Assembly (NCBI RefSeq): GCF_042685085.1
Contig: NZ_JBHUMM010000005.1
Location: 129,223-193,222, forward strand
Reading direction: 5' to 3'
DNA length: 64,000 nt
Source of the DNA: Marinicrinis sediminis
GTDB taxonomy: Bacteria > Bacillota > Bacilli > Paenibacillales > KCTC-33676
The notes beneath the pieces are model-generated. The model searched no databases. It saw nothing but the letters and a program-made list of their open reading frames with translations, and was not told the origin of the DNA. The number at the start of each line of letters is the position of its first letter. Position 1 is the stretch's first letter. Below are positions 26,735 through 34,775 of this stretch, one piece after another. A program made the translations under genes and the position numbers.

Positions 26735-28454
26735 ACTTATGCCAGCCGTCCTCATTTGTACGTTGCTGCTTAGCGGATGCTGGAATCAAAATCTCGCACC
26801 GGACTCGGCCAACGATCAGGCTCAATCCGACCAGAATGATCTGGGAATCCCGGATTCTGAGCCCTTTGTACCCAAACTCACAGATGATCGAATGGTATAC
26901 GAGCGTGACAGTGATGGTGTCATCCAGTTGTATGTCACCGTCACGCCTGAGAATCTCAAGGAACAGCCACCCAAACGGTTTGAGATACTAAACCAGATCA
27001 CCAATACCATAGATACGGAGAAAACCGTGTTTAAAGCGATCTTTCAGGAAGGGGATCTGGAGGGAGTGAAGGCCGGATACTTTGAATCCGGTCAAACGGT
27101 AGCCAATGCGACCATTACCACCCGGGGAAGATCTACCATGCGGGCGCCTCAAAAGTCCTACAAGATCAAGCTGATGGACGAGACCGGTTACTGGAGAGAG
27201 CAGAACAATCTCAACCTGAACAAGCATCCCTATGACATTACCCGCTTTCGCAACAAGCTCAGCTTCGATTACTTTGAACTCATCCCGGATCTGACAAGCC
27301 TGCGAACCCAATTTGTCAGCCTGCACATCAAGGACCTGACATCGGACGTAGCAGCGGATCGCTCGTTTAAGGAATACGGACTGTTTACCCAGGTGGAACA
27401 TCCCAATAAATCCTTTCTGAGAACGCATGGTCTCGACCCAAATGGTCATTTATACAAAGCCAACAACTTTGAATTCTTCCGTTATCCCGAACAGATCAAG
27501 CTCAAATCCGACCCCGGCTATGACAAAGATGTATTTGAAACTGTTCTGGAGATCAACGGAAGTCAGGATCATGCGAAGCTCATCGACATGCTCGAGGACG
27601 TCAATGATCCCTCTCAAAATTTCAACGAGGTCTTTGACCGCTATTTTGATGAAGACAACTATCTGACCTGGGTAGCCGTCAATATTCTCTTTGACAACAT
27701 GGACACCAATTCCCAGAACTTCTTGCTCTATTCTCCATTGAATTCAGAAAAATGGTTTTTCCTGCCTTGGGATTATGACGGAGGATGGGGATTTTCCATC
27801 TTCGATGAAGAGGAAGCCCAGGAGCTTTCAATTTGGGAGCAGGGAATTGCTAACTATTGGGGAACGATTTTGCATCAAAGGTATTTCAAAAAACCGGAGC
27901 ATATCGAGCTCCTCATCCAAAAGATGAACGATCTGCTGAAGATCGTAACCGAAGAACAGACCCAGCAGTTTATTGATCAATATTATCCCGTTGTCAAAGC
28001 CTATATTTCACGCGAACCGGATGTCACCAAGCTGCCGGGCACCCTGGCTGAATTCGAAGAAACCATCAAAAAAATTCCGCCTTTGCCGAGACAACAGCTG
28101 GAAGACTTTCTGGTCAATCTGGAGAAACCGATGCCCATCTACCTGGATAACATCAGGGTGGAAAATAACCAGCATGTGTTCTCCTGGGATTATTCCTATG
28201 ATCTCCAGGGAGATCGGCTGGCGTATACGTTTGAATTAAGCAAGTCGCCTGATTTCTCTTCTGTTCTGACCTCCAAGAAGTTGACCGAAAACCATATCGA
28301 GCTGGATTTGCTGCCCAGCGGTACGTATTATTGGCGGGTCACCATTCAAGATGAGAAAGGAAACATCATGCTCCCGTTCGATGTGTATCAGGATGTTGAG
28401 GATCGGCTCTATTTTGGCGTAAGAGAAATTCATATCGAACCTTCATCCCCATAA
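26721..28454 (+). CDS. CotH-family kinase-like lipoprotein
   Basis: The product has about 577 residues. The GTG at 26721 lies six bases after GAGGGGG, and the signal peptide ends in a lipobox (LLLSGC), so this is a surface lipoprotein. The CotH domain spans about residues 90-400: TTRGRSTMRAPQKSYKIKL, NLNLNKHPYDITRFRNKLS, ILFDNMDTNSQNF and the acidic FLPWDYDGGWGF, which correspond to CotH kinase nucleotide- and metal-binding motifs. The C-terminal 110 residues look like a fibronectin-type fold (FSWDYSYDLQGDRLAYTFEL). CotH proteins are atypical protein kinases. The overlap with pelG and the VTC gene downstream suggest a role in the exopolysaccharide system. Confidence 0.85.
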   Translation: MFNRKLMPAVLICTLLLSGCWNQNLAPDSANDQAQSDQNDLGIPDSEPFVPKLTDDRMVYERDSDGVIQLYVTVTPENLKEQPPKRFEILNQITNTIDTEKTVFKAIFQEGDLEGVKAGYFESGQTVANATITTRGRSTMRAPQKSYKIKLMDETGYWREQNNLNLNKHPYDITRFRNKLSFDYFELIPDLTSLRTQFVSLHIKDLTSDVAADRSFKEYGLFTQVEHPNKSFLRTHGLDPNGHLYKANNFEFFRYPEQIKLKSDPGYDKDVFETVLEINGSQDHAKLIDMLEDVNDPSQNFNEVFDRYFDEDNYLTWVAVNILFDNMDTNSQNFLLYSPLNSEKWFFLPWDYDGGWGFSIFDEEEAQELSIWEQGIANYWGTILHQRYFKKPEHIELLIQKMNDLLKIVTEEQTQQFIDQYYPVVKAYISREPDVTKLPGTLAEFEETIKKIPPLPRQQLEDFLVNLEKPMPIYLDNIRVENNQHVFSWDYSYDLQGDRLAYTFELSKSPDFSSVLTSKKLTENHIELDLLPSGTYYWRVTIQDEKGNIMLPFDVYQDVEDRLYFGVREIHIEPSSP

Positions 28455-28474
28455 ACCGAAGCAGGAGGCGCGAC

Positions 28475-29179
28475 ATGAAATTTGCAAATAAAAATCTCCG
28501 CCATGAATTAAAGTATTACCTGCATGATTTTGAGTACCATACACTCCGAACCAAGACCAGAGGACTGTTGTCCCTGGACCCCTATTCACAGGGTCCGGAA
28601 GGCTATCATATTCGCAGCTTGTATTTTGACAGTCTCAAACAGTCCTCTTATTACGAGAAGATCAACGGAATCTTCCATCGCAAGAAGTATCGCATCCGGA
28701 TCTATAATCGCTCCGATGCATACATCATGCTGGAGAGAAAAAGCAAGTACAATGAGTTCATTTGCAAGGAATCGTCACGGCTTACCCGACCGCAATATGA
28801 GATGATTCTCAATGGCGAAATCGAATTTCTGCTAAAGGGCGATACCCTCCAGCAAGAGTTCCATGCTGATCTGAAGGACGGGCACATGAAGCCCTCCATC
28901 ATCGTTGATTACATTCGCGAGGCCTATATCTACCCGATTTCTAACGTGCGAATTACGTTCGACAAAGAATTAAGTGCAGGAATCAATACCGTCGATATCT
29001 TCGAACCCGATATCGTAACCAACGAAATTCTGGAGAAGGAACGGCTGATCATGGAAGTCAAATTCAATTCGTTTATGCCTTCCCACATCCAGTCGATGAT
29101 TGACCTGAACCGGTTCCAGCGTTCAGCGATATCCAAATATGTGTTGTGCCTGGCCAAAAAAATGTACGGTTCCTACTAG
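28475..29179 (+). CDS. VTC-domain protein (polyphosphate polymerase-like)
   Basis: The 234-residue protein is a compact VTC tunnel domain with the basic and acidic strand motifs lining the tunnel: RHELKYYL, HIRSLYFDS, KKYRIRIYN, MLERKSK, KESSRL, LIMEVKFN and ISKYVLC. Eukaryotic VTC4 makes polyphosphate from ATP with this domain; bacterial stand-alone members are mostly uncharacterised. The start has AGGAGG. It sits 20 bp after cotH and ahead of the DUF4956 gene, a three-gene set often found together in bacteria. Confidence 0.85.
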   Translation: MKFANKNLRHELKYYLHDFEYHTLRTKTRGLLSLDPYSQGPEGYHIRSLYFDSLKQSSYYEKINGIFHRKKYRIRIYNRSDAYIMLERKSKYNEFICKESSRLTRPQYEMILNGEIEFLLKGDTLQQEFHADLKDGHMKPSIIVDYIREAYIYPISNVRITFDKELSAGINTVDIFEPDIVTNEILEKERLIMEVKFNSFMPSHIQSMIDLNRFQRSAISKYVLCLAKKMYGSY

Positions 29180-29252
29180 ACAGCTGCCTGGACCGATCGT
29201 CGCAGACGCAAATCCAAATGGTGTGAGTATCAGTTAAAGGAGATCTGAGTGG

Positions 29253-29924
29253 ATGGTAAATTTTCAGGATGTTATCAAAGACAAATTTCTAGATCTAAAT
29301 GCTTTCGGTTCTCTTACCCTTGTTGATTTTTTACTGGGACTTTTTATTTCTTTCCTGATCGGAATGTTTATCTATTACGTGTATTCAAAATGCTTCCGGG
29401 GCGTGGTGTACAGCCATAATTACAACATCTCCTTCGTTCTGATCACCATGATCACCACCATGATCATTATGACCATCAGTACCAATATCGTCCTCTCGCT
29501 CGGGATGGTAGGCGCCTTGAGTATCGTGCGGTTTCGTACGGCGGTGAAAGACCCGCTGGATATCGTGTACATGTTCTGGGCCATCGCGGCAGGCATTGCC
29601 ACAGGTGCCAAGCTCTATCCCGTTGCCATCATCGGTTCCATCGCTGTCGGCATCGTCATTGCCTGGCTGTCGCTGAAGCGCGCTCGCAATTTTCCTTATC
29701 TGCTTGTCATTCATTATCGGTCGGAAGCACACGAAGTGGTATTGAAAACCATCCGAACGCTGAATTCCAGACTGAAATCCAAAACCGTTCGTAAAGATTT
29801 GATCGAGATGACGGTAGAAGTGAACCTGAAGGATGACAATACAGCCTTTATGAGTCTGCTACAGGATCAGGAAGGCGTCATGGATGTGTCCCTGATCAGT
29901 TACAACGGGGATTATGCCATTTAA
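29253..29924 (+). CDS. DUF4956 membrane protein
   Basis: This 223-residue protein has about four membrane helices (residues 20-140) with the family core LSLGMVGALSIVRFRTAVKD, then a soluble alpha/beta C-terminal domain. DUF4956 proteins regularly accompany VTC and CotH genes. A role in moving or anchoring a polyphosphate-related product is speculation. AAAGGAG lies ten bases before the ATG. It is the last gene of the extended pel operon and is followed by a strong terminator. Confidence 0.85.
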   Translation: MVNFQDVIKDKFLDLNAFGSLTLVDFLLGLFISFLIGMFIYYVYSKCFRGVVYSHNYNISFVLITMITTMIIMTISTNIVLSLGMVGALSIVRFRTAVKDPLDIVYMFWAIAAGIATGAKLYPVAIIGSIAVGIVIAWLSLKRARNFPYLLVIHYRSEAHEVVLKTIRTLNSRLKSKTVRKDLIEMTVEVNLKDDNTAFMSLLQDQEGVMDVSLISYNGDYAI

Positions 29925-29955
29925 TCTCTTCTCCTGTTGCCATTGACCTGTAGAT

Positions 29956-29999
29956 ACAAAAAGGACGATTCCCGTTCAACGAGATATCGTCCTTTTTGT
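29956..29999 (+). terminator. Terminator of the extended pel operon
   Basis: The 14-bp perfect arms ACAAAAAGGACGAT (29956-29969) and ATCGTCCTTTTTGT (29986-29999) end in a T-rich arm, 31 bp after the DUF4956 stop. No comparable hairpin was noticed between the genes from pelD to here. Confidence 0.85.
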
Positions 30000-30106
30000 G
30001 TGCCTGTTTGAATTGCGAAGTTGCGGAGTCGCGGAATCATGCGGTCCAAGGAGTCACCGATTCATTGAACCGAGAAGTGATGGAACGGATGTGCGAGGCG
30101 ACGCAT

Positions 30107-31906
30107 TCATTGGGTTAATGCCAGAAATTCATCCAGATCTCGTGCTGTCAACGCAATGGCTGCCTCCCAGAAACCTGGATGCGTCAAATCCACGCCCAAA
30201 TGCTTCATCGCCAGGTCTTCCACCTTCATGATGCCCGTATCCCTGAGCAATGCGATATAGCGTTCCTCAAACGCCTCGCCCTGCTTCTCCGCTTCGGCAT
30301 ACAGACCGGCACTGAACAAATAGCCAAACGTATACGGAAAGTTGTAAAAAGGCACATCGGTCAAATAGAAGTGAAGCTTCGACGCCCAAAAATGCGGATG
30401 TTCATCCTGAAGCGCGTCTGCATAAGCCTCCCGCTGGGCAACCATCATCCATTCATTCAGTTCTTCAGCAGAAACAACCCCCTGCTTGCGCTTCTCATAA
30501 AACCGGGTCTCAAACAAGAAGCGGGCATGAATGTTCATATAAAACGCAACCGACCGCTGCAGCTTCTCGTCGAGCAGGCTGATTCGCTCCTCCTCGCTGT
30601 CCGCTGCCTTCACCGCTGCATCAGAGACGATCCATTCTGCAAGTGTGGATGCTGTCTCCGCGACATTCATCGCATAATTTTGGGCAAGTGGCGGCAGATC
30701 ATCCATCACATATTGATGGAAGCCATGACCGAGCTCATGCGCCAGGGTAGACACATTGGACGGACTGCCGTCAAAGGTCATAAATATGCGGGTTTCCTCA
30801 CTCTCTGGAAAGGACGTGCAAAATCCGCCCGGACGCTTGCCGCTGCGGTCCTCCGCTTCGATCCATCCCTCTTCAAAAGCCATCTCGGCAAAAGTAGCCA
30901 GCTTCGGCATCTGCTTGCCAAACTGCGCCACGATAAAAGCGGCCGCCTCATCATACGAATAGGTCTTGCTGGCTTCACCGACCGGAGCATCGACATCCAC
31001 CCAGCTCAGCTTATCCTTGCCAAGCAGCTTGGCCTTCCGTTCCAGATAAGGCAGAAAGCGTGACTTCTGCTCCGAAATGACCTGCCACATGACTTGAAGC
31101 GTCTGCTCACTCATGCGATTCATATGCAGCGGCTCCTGCAGCACCTCCCAATTCCGATGCTTATACATATTCAATCGGTAGCCCGCTACCCGATTCAGGG
31201 TATCGGCAAACAAATCGGCATGCTCGCCCCACACCCGCTCCCATTCTGCAAACATGCGTGAGCGAACTGCTTCCTCTTTGCTGCCGAGCTTGTTTGCCGC
31301 CTGACCCGCGGAAAGCTGAACCGGCTTGCCATCTTCCTCCCACTGAAACGACAGGCGGCTGACAATCGTATTATAATGCTCCGCCCAGCCATGATATCCG
31401 TCAAGCGCCAGATCCTGAATCAGTGCTTCCTTGTCCGCATCCAGTTTCATGGCTGCCCATTCTCTGCGTTCCATGACGGGATACGTAATGTCCGAGAGTC
31501 CTGCGTCTGCCAGTAGCTGCTTGAGCTGAGATGCTTCCGTTTTCAGCAGCCATTGATCAAACCGGTTCAGGGCATTCTCATACTCCGCCAGCAGTTCCTT
31601 CATTTTACTGCCCAGCCGAACTGCTTGATGATCCTTCATATCATTGGAAGACAGACAATCCGCAAAGGATATCCCCTCCAGCAGTCGGCTTTGCAGGGAT
31701 TGCAACTGATCCGTCAATGGCTCCAGCTGCTGGGCCAGCTGTTCAGCTGAGCCCTCAATTTGCAGCATGCCTGCAAAAGTATTCAGATCCTGCTGCAACT
31801 CGGACAGAAAGGCCTGGAAGCTCTCCGAGGCACTGCCTCCTTCAAAGATACGATCCAAATTCCAGCGTTGTGGCAATGGATGGTTCAACGTCATCCCTTC
31901 TTTCAT
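30107..31906 (-). CDS. M3-family oligoendopeptidase (PepF-like)
   Basis: This cytosolic zinc metallopeptidase of 599 residues hydrolyses oligopeptides. The catalytic site is LAHELGHGFHQY near residue 385 (HExxH), with the third ligand glutamate in the following helix (NVAETASTLAEWI). The N-terminal helical domain and overall length fit the M3B oligoendopeptidase clade. The start is uncertain: the ATG at 31906 has no ribosome site, while a TTG at 31888 has GAAGGG six bases upstream. It is divergent from yycC. Confidence 0.92.
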   Translation of the reverse strand: MKEGMTLNHPLPQRWNLDRIFEGGSASESFQAFLSELQQDLNTFAGMLQIEGSAEQLAQQLEPLTDQLQSLQSRLLEGISFADCLSSNDMKDHQAVRLGSKMKELLAEYENALNRFDQWLLKTEASQLKQLLADAGLSDITYPVMERREWAAMKLDADKEALIQDLALDGYHGWAEHYNTIVSRLSFQWEEDGKPVQLSAGQAANKLGSKEEAVRSRMFAEWERVWGEHADLFADTLNRVAGYRLNMYKHRNWEVLQEPLHMNRMSEQTLQVMWQVISEQKSRFLPYLERKAKLLGKDKLSWVDVDAPVGEASKTYSYDEAAAFIVAQFGKQMPKLATFAEMAFEEGWIEAEDRSGKRPGGFCTSFPESEETRIFMTFDGSPSNVSTLAHELGHGFHQYVMDDLPPLAQNYAMNVAETASTLAEWIVSDAAVKAADSEEERISLLDEKLQRSVAFYMNIHARFLFETRFYEKRKQGVVSAEELNEWMMVAQREAYADALQDEHPHFWASKLHFYLTDVPFYNFPYTFGYLFSAGLYAEAEKQGEAFEERYIALLRDTGIMKVEDLAMKHLGVDLTHPGFWEAAIALTARDLDEFLALTQ

Positions 31907-31958
31907 TGAATGTATTCGATTCCGTTTGCTATACTGGGGAGAGAAAAGGAGTGATCAT

Positions 31959-32162
31959 ATGAGACCCTTGCAAATCTCGCCCGATACCGCTCAGAAACTG
32001 GCAAAAGCGCTCGGTGTTCCTCTTGAGCACCTCATGCATATGCCTCAGCATATTTTACTGCAAAAGCTGGCCGAATTAAACCAGCAGGCAAGTGAAAATG
32101 AACCTGAAAACGGAACCGAGAAAGCCGCTCCCCCAGATTCGCAAGAAGACTCCAAGCTTTAA
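31959..32162 (+). CDS. yycC: YycC-family small protein
   Basis: This 67-residue protein starts at an ATG after AAAAGGAG. The conserved core RPLQISPDTAQKLAKALGV followed by EHLMHMPQHILLQKLAEL matches YycC of Bacillales, with an acidic low-complexity tail. Function is unknown. It is a single gene ending at a strong bidirectional terminator. Confidence 0.8.
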   Translation: MRPLQISPDTAQKLAKALGVPLEHLMHMPQHILLQKLAELNQQASENEPENGTEKAAPPDSQEDSKL

Positions 32163-32206
32163 GACTGCGCAAAAGCCTGCACGCAGATGCAAATGTGCGG
32201 ACAAAA

Positions 32207-32263
32207 AAACTCCTCTTTTCTATGACAGCGAATCGATCTCACTGTTCACGAAAAGAGGAGTTT
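32207..32263. terminator. Bidirectional terminator
   Basis: The perfect 14-bp arms AAACTCCTCTTTTC (32207-32220) and GAAAAGAGGAGTTT (32250-32263) lie between convergent yycC and the Gfo/Idh gene. T-rich runs are available in both directions. Confidence 0.85.
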
Positions 32264-32280
32264 GCTTCGTTCAGGTTGCT

Positions 32281-33375
32281 TTATTCTTTATTCCGCTGAT
32301 CAAATCGACCTGTATAATCCATCGTGCTGCCCGATTTCAGAGGAAGCGTAATACGCTTTCCTTCGGCAGCAGATTGATAAATGGCCAGCACCAGCTCGAC
32401 CGCCTTTTTTCCATCCTCAGCCGTAACATACGGCTCCCGATCCTGTTCGATCGCTTCCTTCACATCTTCATAGAGACGCTCATGGCCAAACCCGTATACA
32501 TTTGGCGGCATCTCCTTGTACAGGTTCCGAATGGCATCCGGGTCATCTTGGCCATCCGAGAAGTGCCATTCCTCAATCAGATTCACCGATTTTCCGCCTG
32601 CCTTTGCCGTACCTTTCACACCGGAGAGATACAAGGTTTCCTCGAGATCGAGCGGATACGTGTTCGCCGTGCCTTCCACCAGTCCATAGCCGCCATTTTC
32701 GAATAAAATCATAGCCAGACCAATATCCTCTGCCTCTATATAGGGATGATTCAGATTATCCGTTAGTCCGATTACCTCTTTCACTTCATCCCCCATCATC
32801 CAGCGCAGCAGATCAATATTGTGGATGCACTGGTTCATCAATGTACCGCCATCGAGCTCCCATGTTCCGCGCCAGTCAGCCTGGGCATAGTAGCTCTCGT
32901 CTCTATACCAGCGTGTGGTGGCTGTTCCATACATCAAACGGCCAAACCGTTCTTCCTCCACCGCTTTCCTCACTTGCTGCACTGCTTTATTGAAACGGTA
33001 CTGATGACAGGCACTCACCTTGACTCGGTGCTTGTTTGCCAGCTCTATAATTTGATCTGCATCCTCGATAGAGAGGGCGATCGGCTTTTCAATAATGAGA
33101 TGAATGCCCGCCTGAATACAATCTATGGCAATGCTCGCATGTCGTCCACTGTCTGTGCATATGGCGATCAGATCAACCTGTTCCTCCCGAATCAGTTCCC
33201 GATAGTCGGTATAGCATGACGTCGTTTCAGGCAGATCGAACTGCGCGGCGACCCCTGCCATTTTCTTCGGATCTGTATCGCACAACGCCACTACCTTCAT
33301 CTGATTTTCGATGGCTGCCGCAATATGATTTGGAGAGATTCTGCCACAGCCGATGATTGCATATGTCAACCCCAT
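32281..33375 (-). CDS. Gfo/Idh/MocA-family NAD(P)-dependent oxidoreductase
   Basis: The product has about 364 residues: an N-terminal Rossmann fold with the dinucleotide motif IIGCGRISPNH, the family signature EKPIAL near residue 95, and the C-terminal catalytic alpha/beta domain with the conserved histidine in CIHNIDLLRWM. Members oxidise or reduce sugars, inositols and sugar derivatives. The ATG at 33375 gives the canonical N-terminus; the upstream extension to 33429 is not family-like. It follows the glycerate kinase gene on the same strand beyond a terminator, so it is a neighbour of the glycerate locus rather than surely a member. Confidence 0.88.
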   Translation of the reverse strand: MGLTYAIIGCGRISPNHIAAAIENQMKVVALCDTDPKKMAGVAAQFDLPETTSCYTDYRELIREEQVDLIAICTDSGRHASIAIDCIQAGIHLIIEKPIALSIEDADQIIELANKHRVKVSACHQYRFNKAVQQVRKAVEEERFGRLMYGTATTRWYRDESYYAQADWRGTWELDGGTLMNQCIHNIDLLRWMMGDEVKEVIGLTDNLNHPYIEAEDIGLAMILFENGGYGLVEGTANTYPLDLEETLYLSGVKGTAKAGGKSVNLIEEWHFSDGQDDPDAIRNLYKEMPPNVYGFGHERLYEDVKEAIEQDREPYVTAEDGKKAVELVLAIYQSAAEGKRITLPLKSGSTMDYTGRFDQRNKE

Positions 33376-33557
33376 GTCCTCACCCTGTCTCTTCAAAAGC
33401 ACAATCCCTCTGAATGATTGCGCTTTCAACTTATTTGTATGTTGTATCCGCTATTTTACATGATGGATCGACACGAGACAATGAGAGAGGCTACCGAATG
33501 CTTTCAATATTTTACGATCACGACAACCGCACCATCCCGATCACGATCATAAGCGAT

Positions 33558-33613
33558 AAAAAAACCCTCTTGTTCATCTCGATTCCCTTATCAGGAATCT
33601 GTATAAACAAGAG
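33558..33613 (-). terminator. Terminator after glycerate kinase
   Basis: CTCTTGTT (33567-33574) pairs with AACAAGAG (33606-33613), with an inner GATTCC/GGAATC pair. On the minus strand a T run (33558-33564) follows, 10 bp after the kinase stop. Confidence 0.75.
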
Positions 33614-33622
33614 AGTCTATGT

Positions 33623-34759
33623 CTATCTATATACCAGTCGCAACGTTTCCATCAGTCTGGCGCTGGCTTCATACAATAGTGCTTCTCCCTCACGGATTGC
33701 CTCGTCCAGCCCCATCGGCCGGTCTACAATTGGACAGACGAGTGCAAGACCTTCCTGCTGAAAGGTCGTCATCTCACCGGACATCTGACCGGTAAAGGCG
33801 ACAACGGGAACCTCGTATGGTCGGGCAAGCCGGGCAATGCCAACCGGAACTTTGCCGTAAAGGGACTGTGCATCCATTCGGCCTTCCCCCGTGATCACCA
33901 GATCTGCTGCCGCAATGCGTTCCTCCAGACGAGACCATTCACTCATCAGCAGAAGCCCGCTCTTCATCTCTACTTTCAGTAGCGACAGCAGTGTAAATCC
34001 AAATCCCCCCGCTGCCCCGCTTCCGGCGGCATGGATATAGTCCGTGCCTGTGGTCATACTCATCACCTGGGCATAATGGGTCATCGCTTTCTCAAACGCC
34101 GAGAATTCTTCTTCTCTTAGCCCTTTCTGCGGTCCAAATACCACCACTGCACCTTCATTTCCAAGGAGCGGATTCGTGACATCCGAAGCAATCTGAATAC
34201 GCGTATGCCGGAGTCTCGGGTCCAGTTCTGCCACATCGATCTGTTCGACCTCACCCAGTTTCCCCCCGCACATATTCAGCTCTTCACCCTTGGCATTGGC
34301 AAAGCGAACGCCCAGTGCCTGAAAACAGCCCGTCCCGGCATCCACCGTTGCGCTGCCTCCGATCCCTAGCACGAGCGTTTCCGCTCCGTGATCCAGCGCT
34401 GCCTTGATCAACTGACCGGTGCCATAGGTGGAAGTCAGGAAGGGATTCCGCTCGTCTGCGGTCAGCAGCGGCAAACCCGAGGCGGCTGCCGTCTCGATTA
34501 CCGCCGTTTTGCTCGCGGCCAACCAGCCATAGCAAGCCGTAATCGGACGACCAAGCGGGTCCAACGCAGGTACTGTCACTCGTTCCCCACCGACCGCAGC
34601 CAAGATGGCATCCACCGTGCCTTCCCCGCCATCGGCCATCGGAATTTGCACAATTTCGAGCAACGGGTCCACCGATCGGAAACCCGCTTCAATTTGATTC
34701 GCTGCTGCCGTGCTCGACATCGAGCCCTTGAACGAATCCGGTGCGACGACGATCTTCAT
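33623..34759 (-). CDS. Glycerate kinase (GarK/GlxK type)
   Basis: The product has 378 residues of the class-I glycerate kinase family (Pfam Gly_kinase), which phosphorylates D-glycerate, usually to 2-phosphoglycerate. Signatures are the N-terminal APDSFKGSMSS, MADGGEGTVDA near residue 45, GIGGSATVDAGTG near residue 125, ASDVTNPLLG and VITGEGRMDAQSLYGK near residue 285. The start follows GAGGAGG. It lies 16 bp after the GH13_18 gene on the same strand and so is probably co-transcribed; it would consume the glycerate that enzyme releases. Confidence 0.93.
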   Translation of the reverse strand: MKIVVAPDSFKGSMSSTAAANQIEAGFRSVDPLLEIVQIPMADGGEGTVDAILAAVGGERVTVPALDPLGRPITACYGWLAASKTAVIETAAASGLPLLTADERNPFLTSTYGTGQLIKAALDHGAETLVLGIGGSATVDAGTGCFQALGVRFANAKGEELNMCGGKLGEVEQIDVAELDPRLRHTRIQIASDVTNPLLGNEGAVVVFGPQKGLREEEFSAFEKAMTHYAQVMSMTTGTDYIHAAGSGAAGGFGFTLLSLLKVEMKSGLLLMSEWSRLEERIAAADLVITGEGRMDAQSLYGKVPVGIARLARPYEVPVVAFTGQMSGEMTTFQQEGLALVCPIVDRPMGLDEAIREGEALLYEASARLMETLRLVYR

Positions 34760-34775
34760 TCGGCTTCCTCCTCTC

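Noticed and set aside
30179..31063. 294-codon open frame antisense to the M3 oligoendopeptidase
   Set aside because: It shadows a gene with an intact HELGHGFH active site, and no motif of its own is visible.
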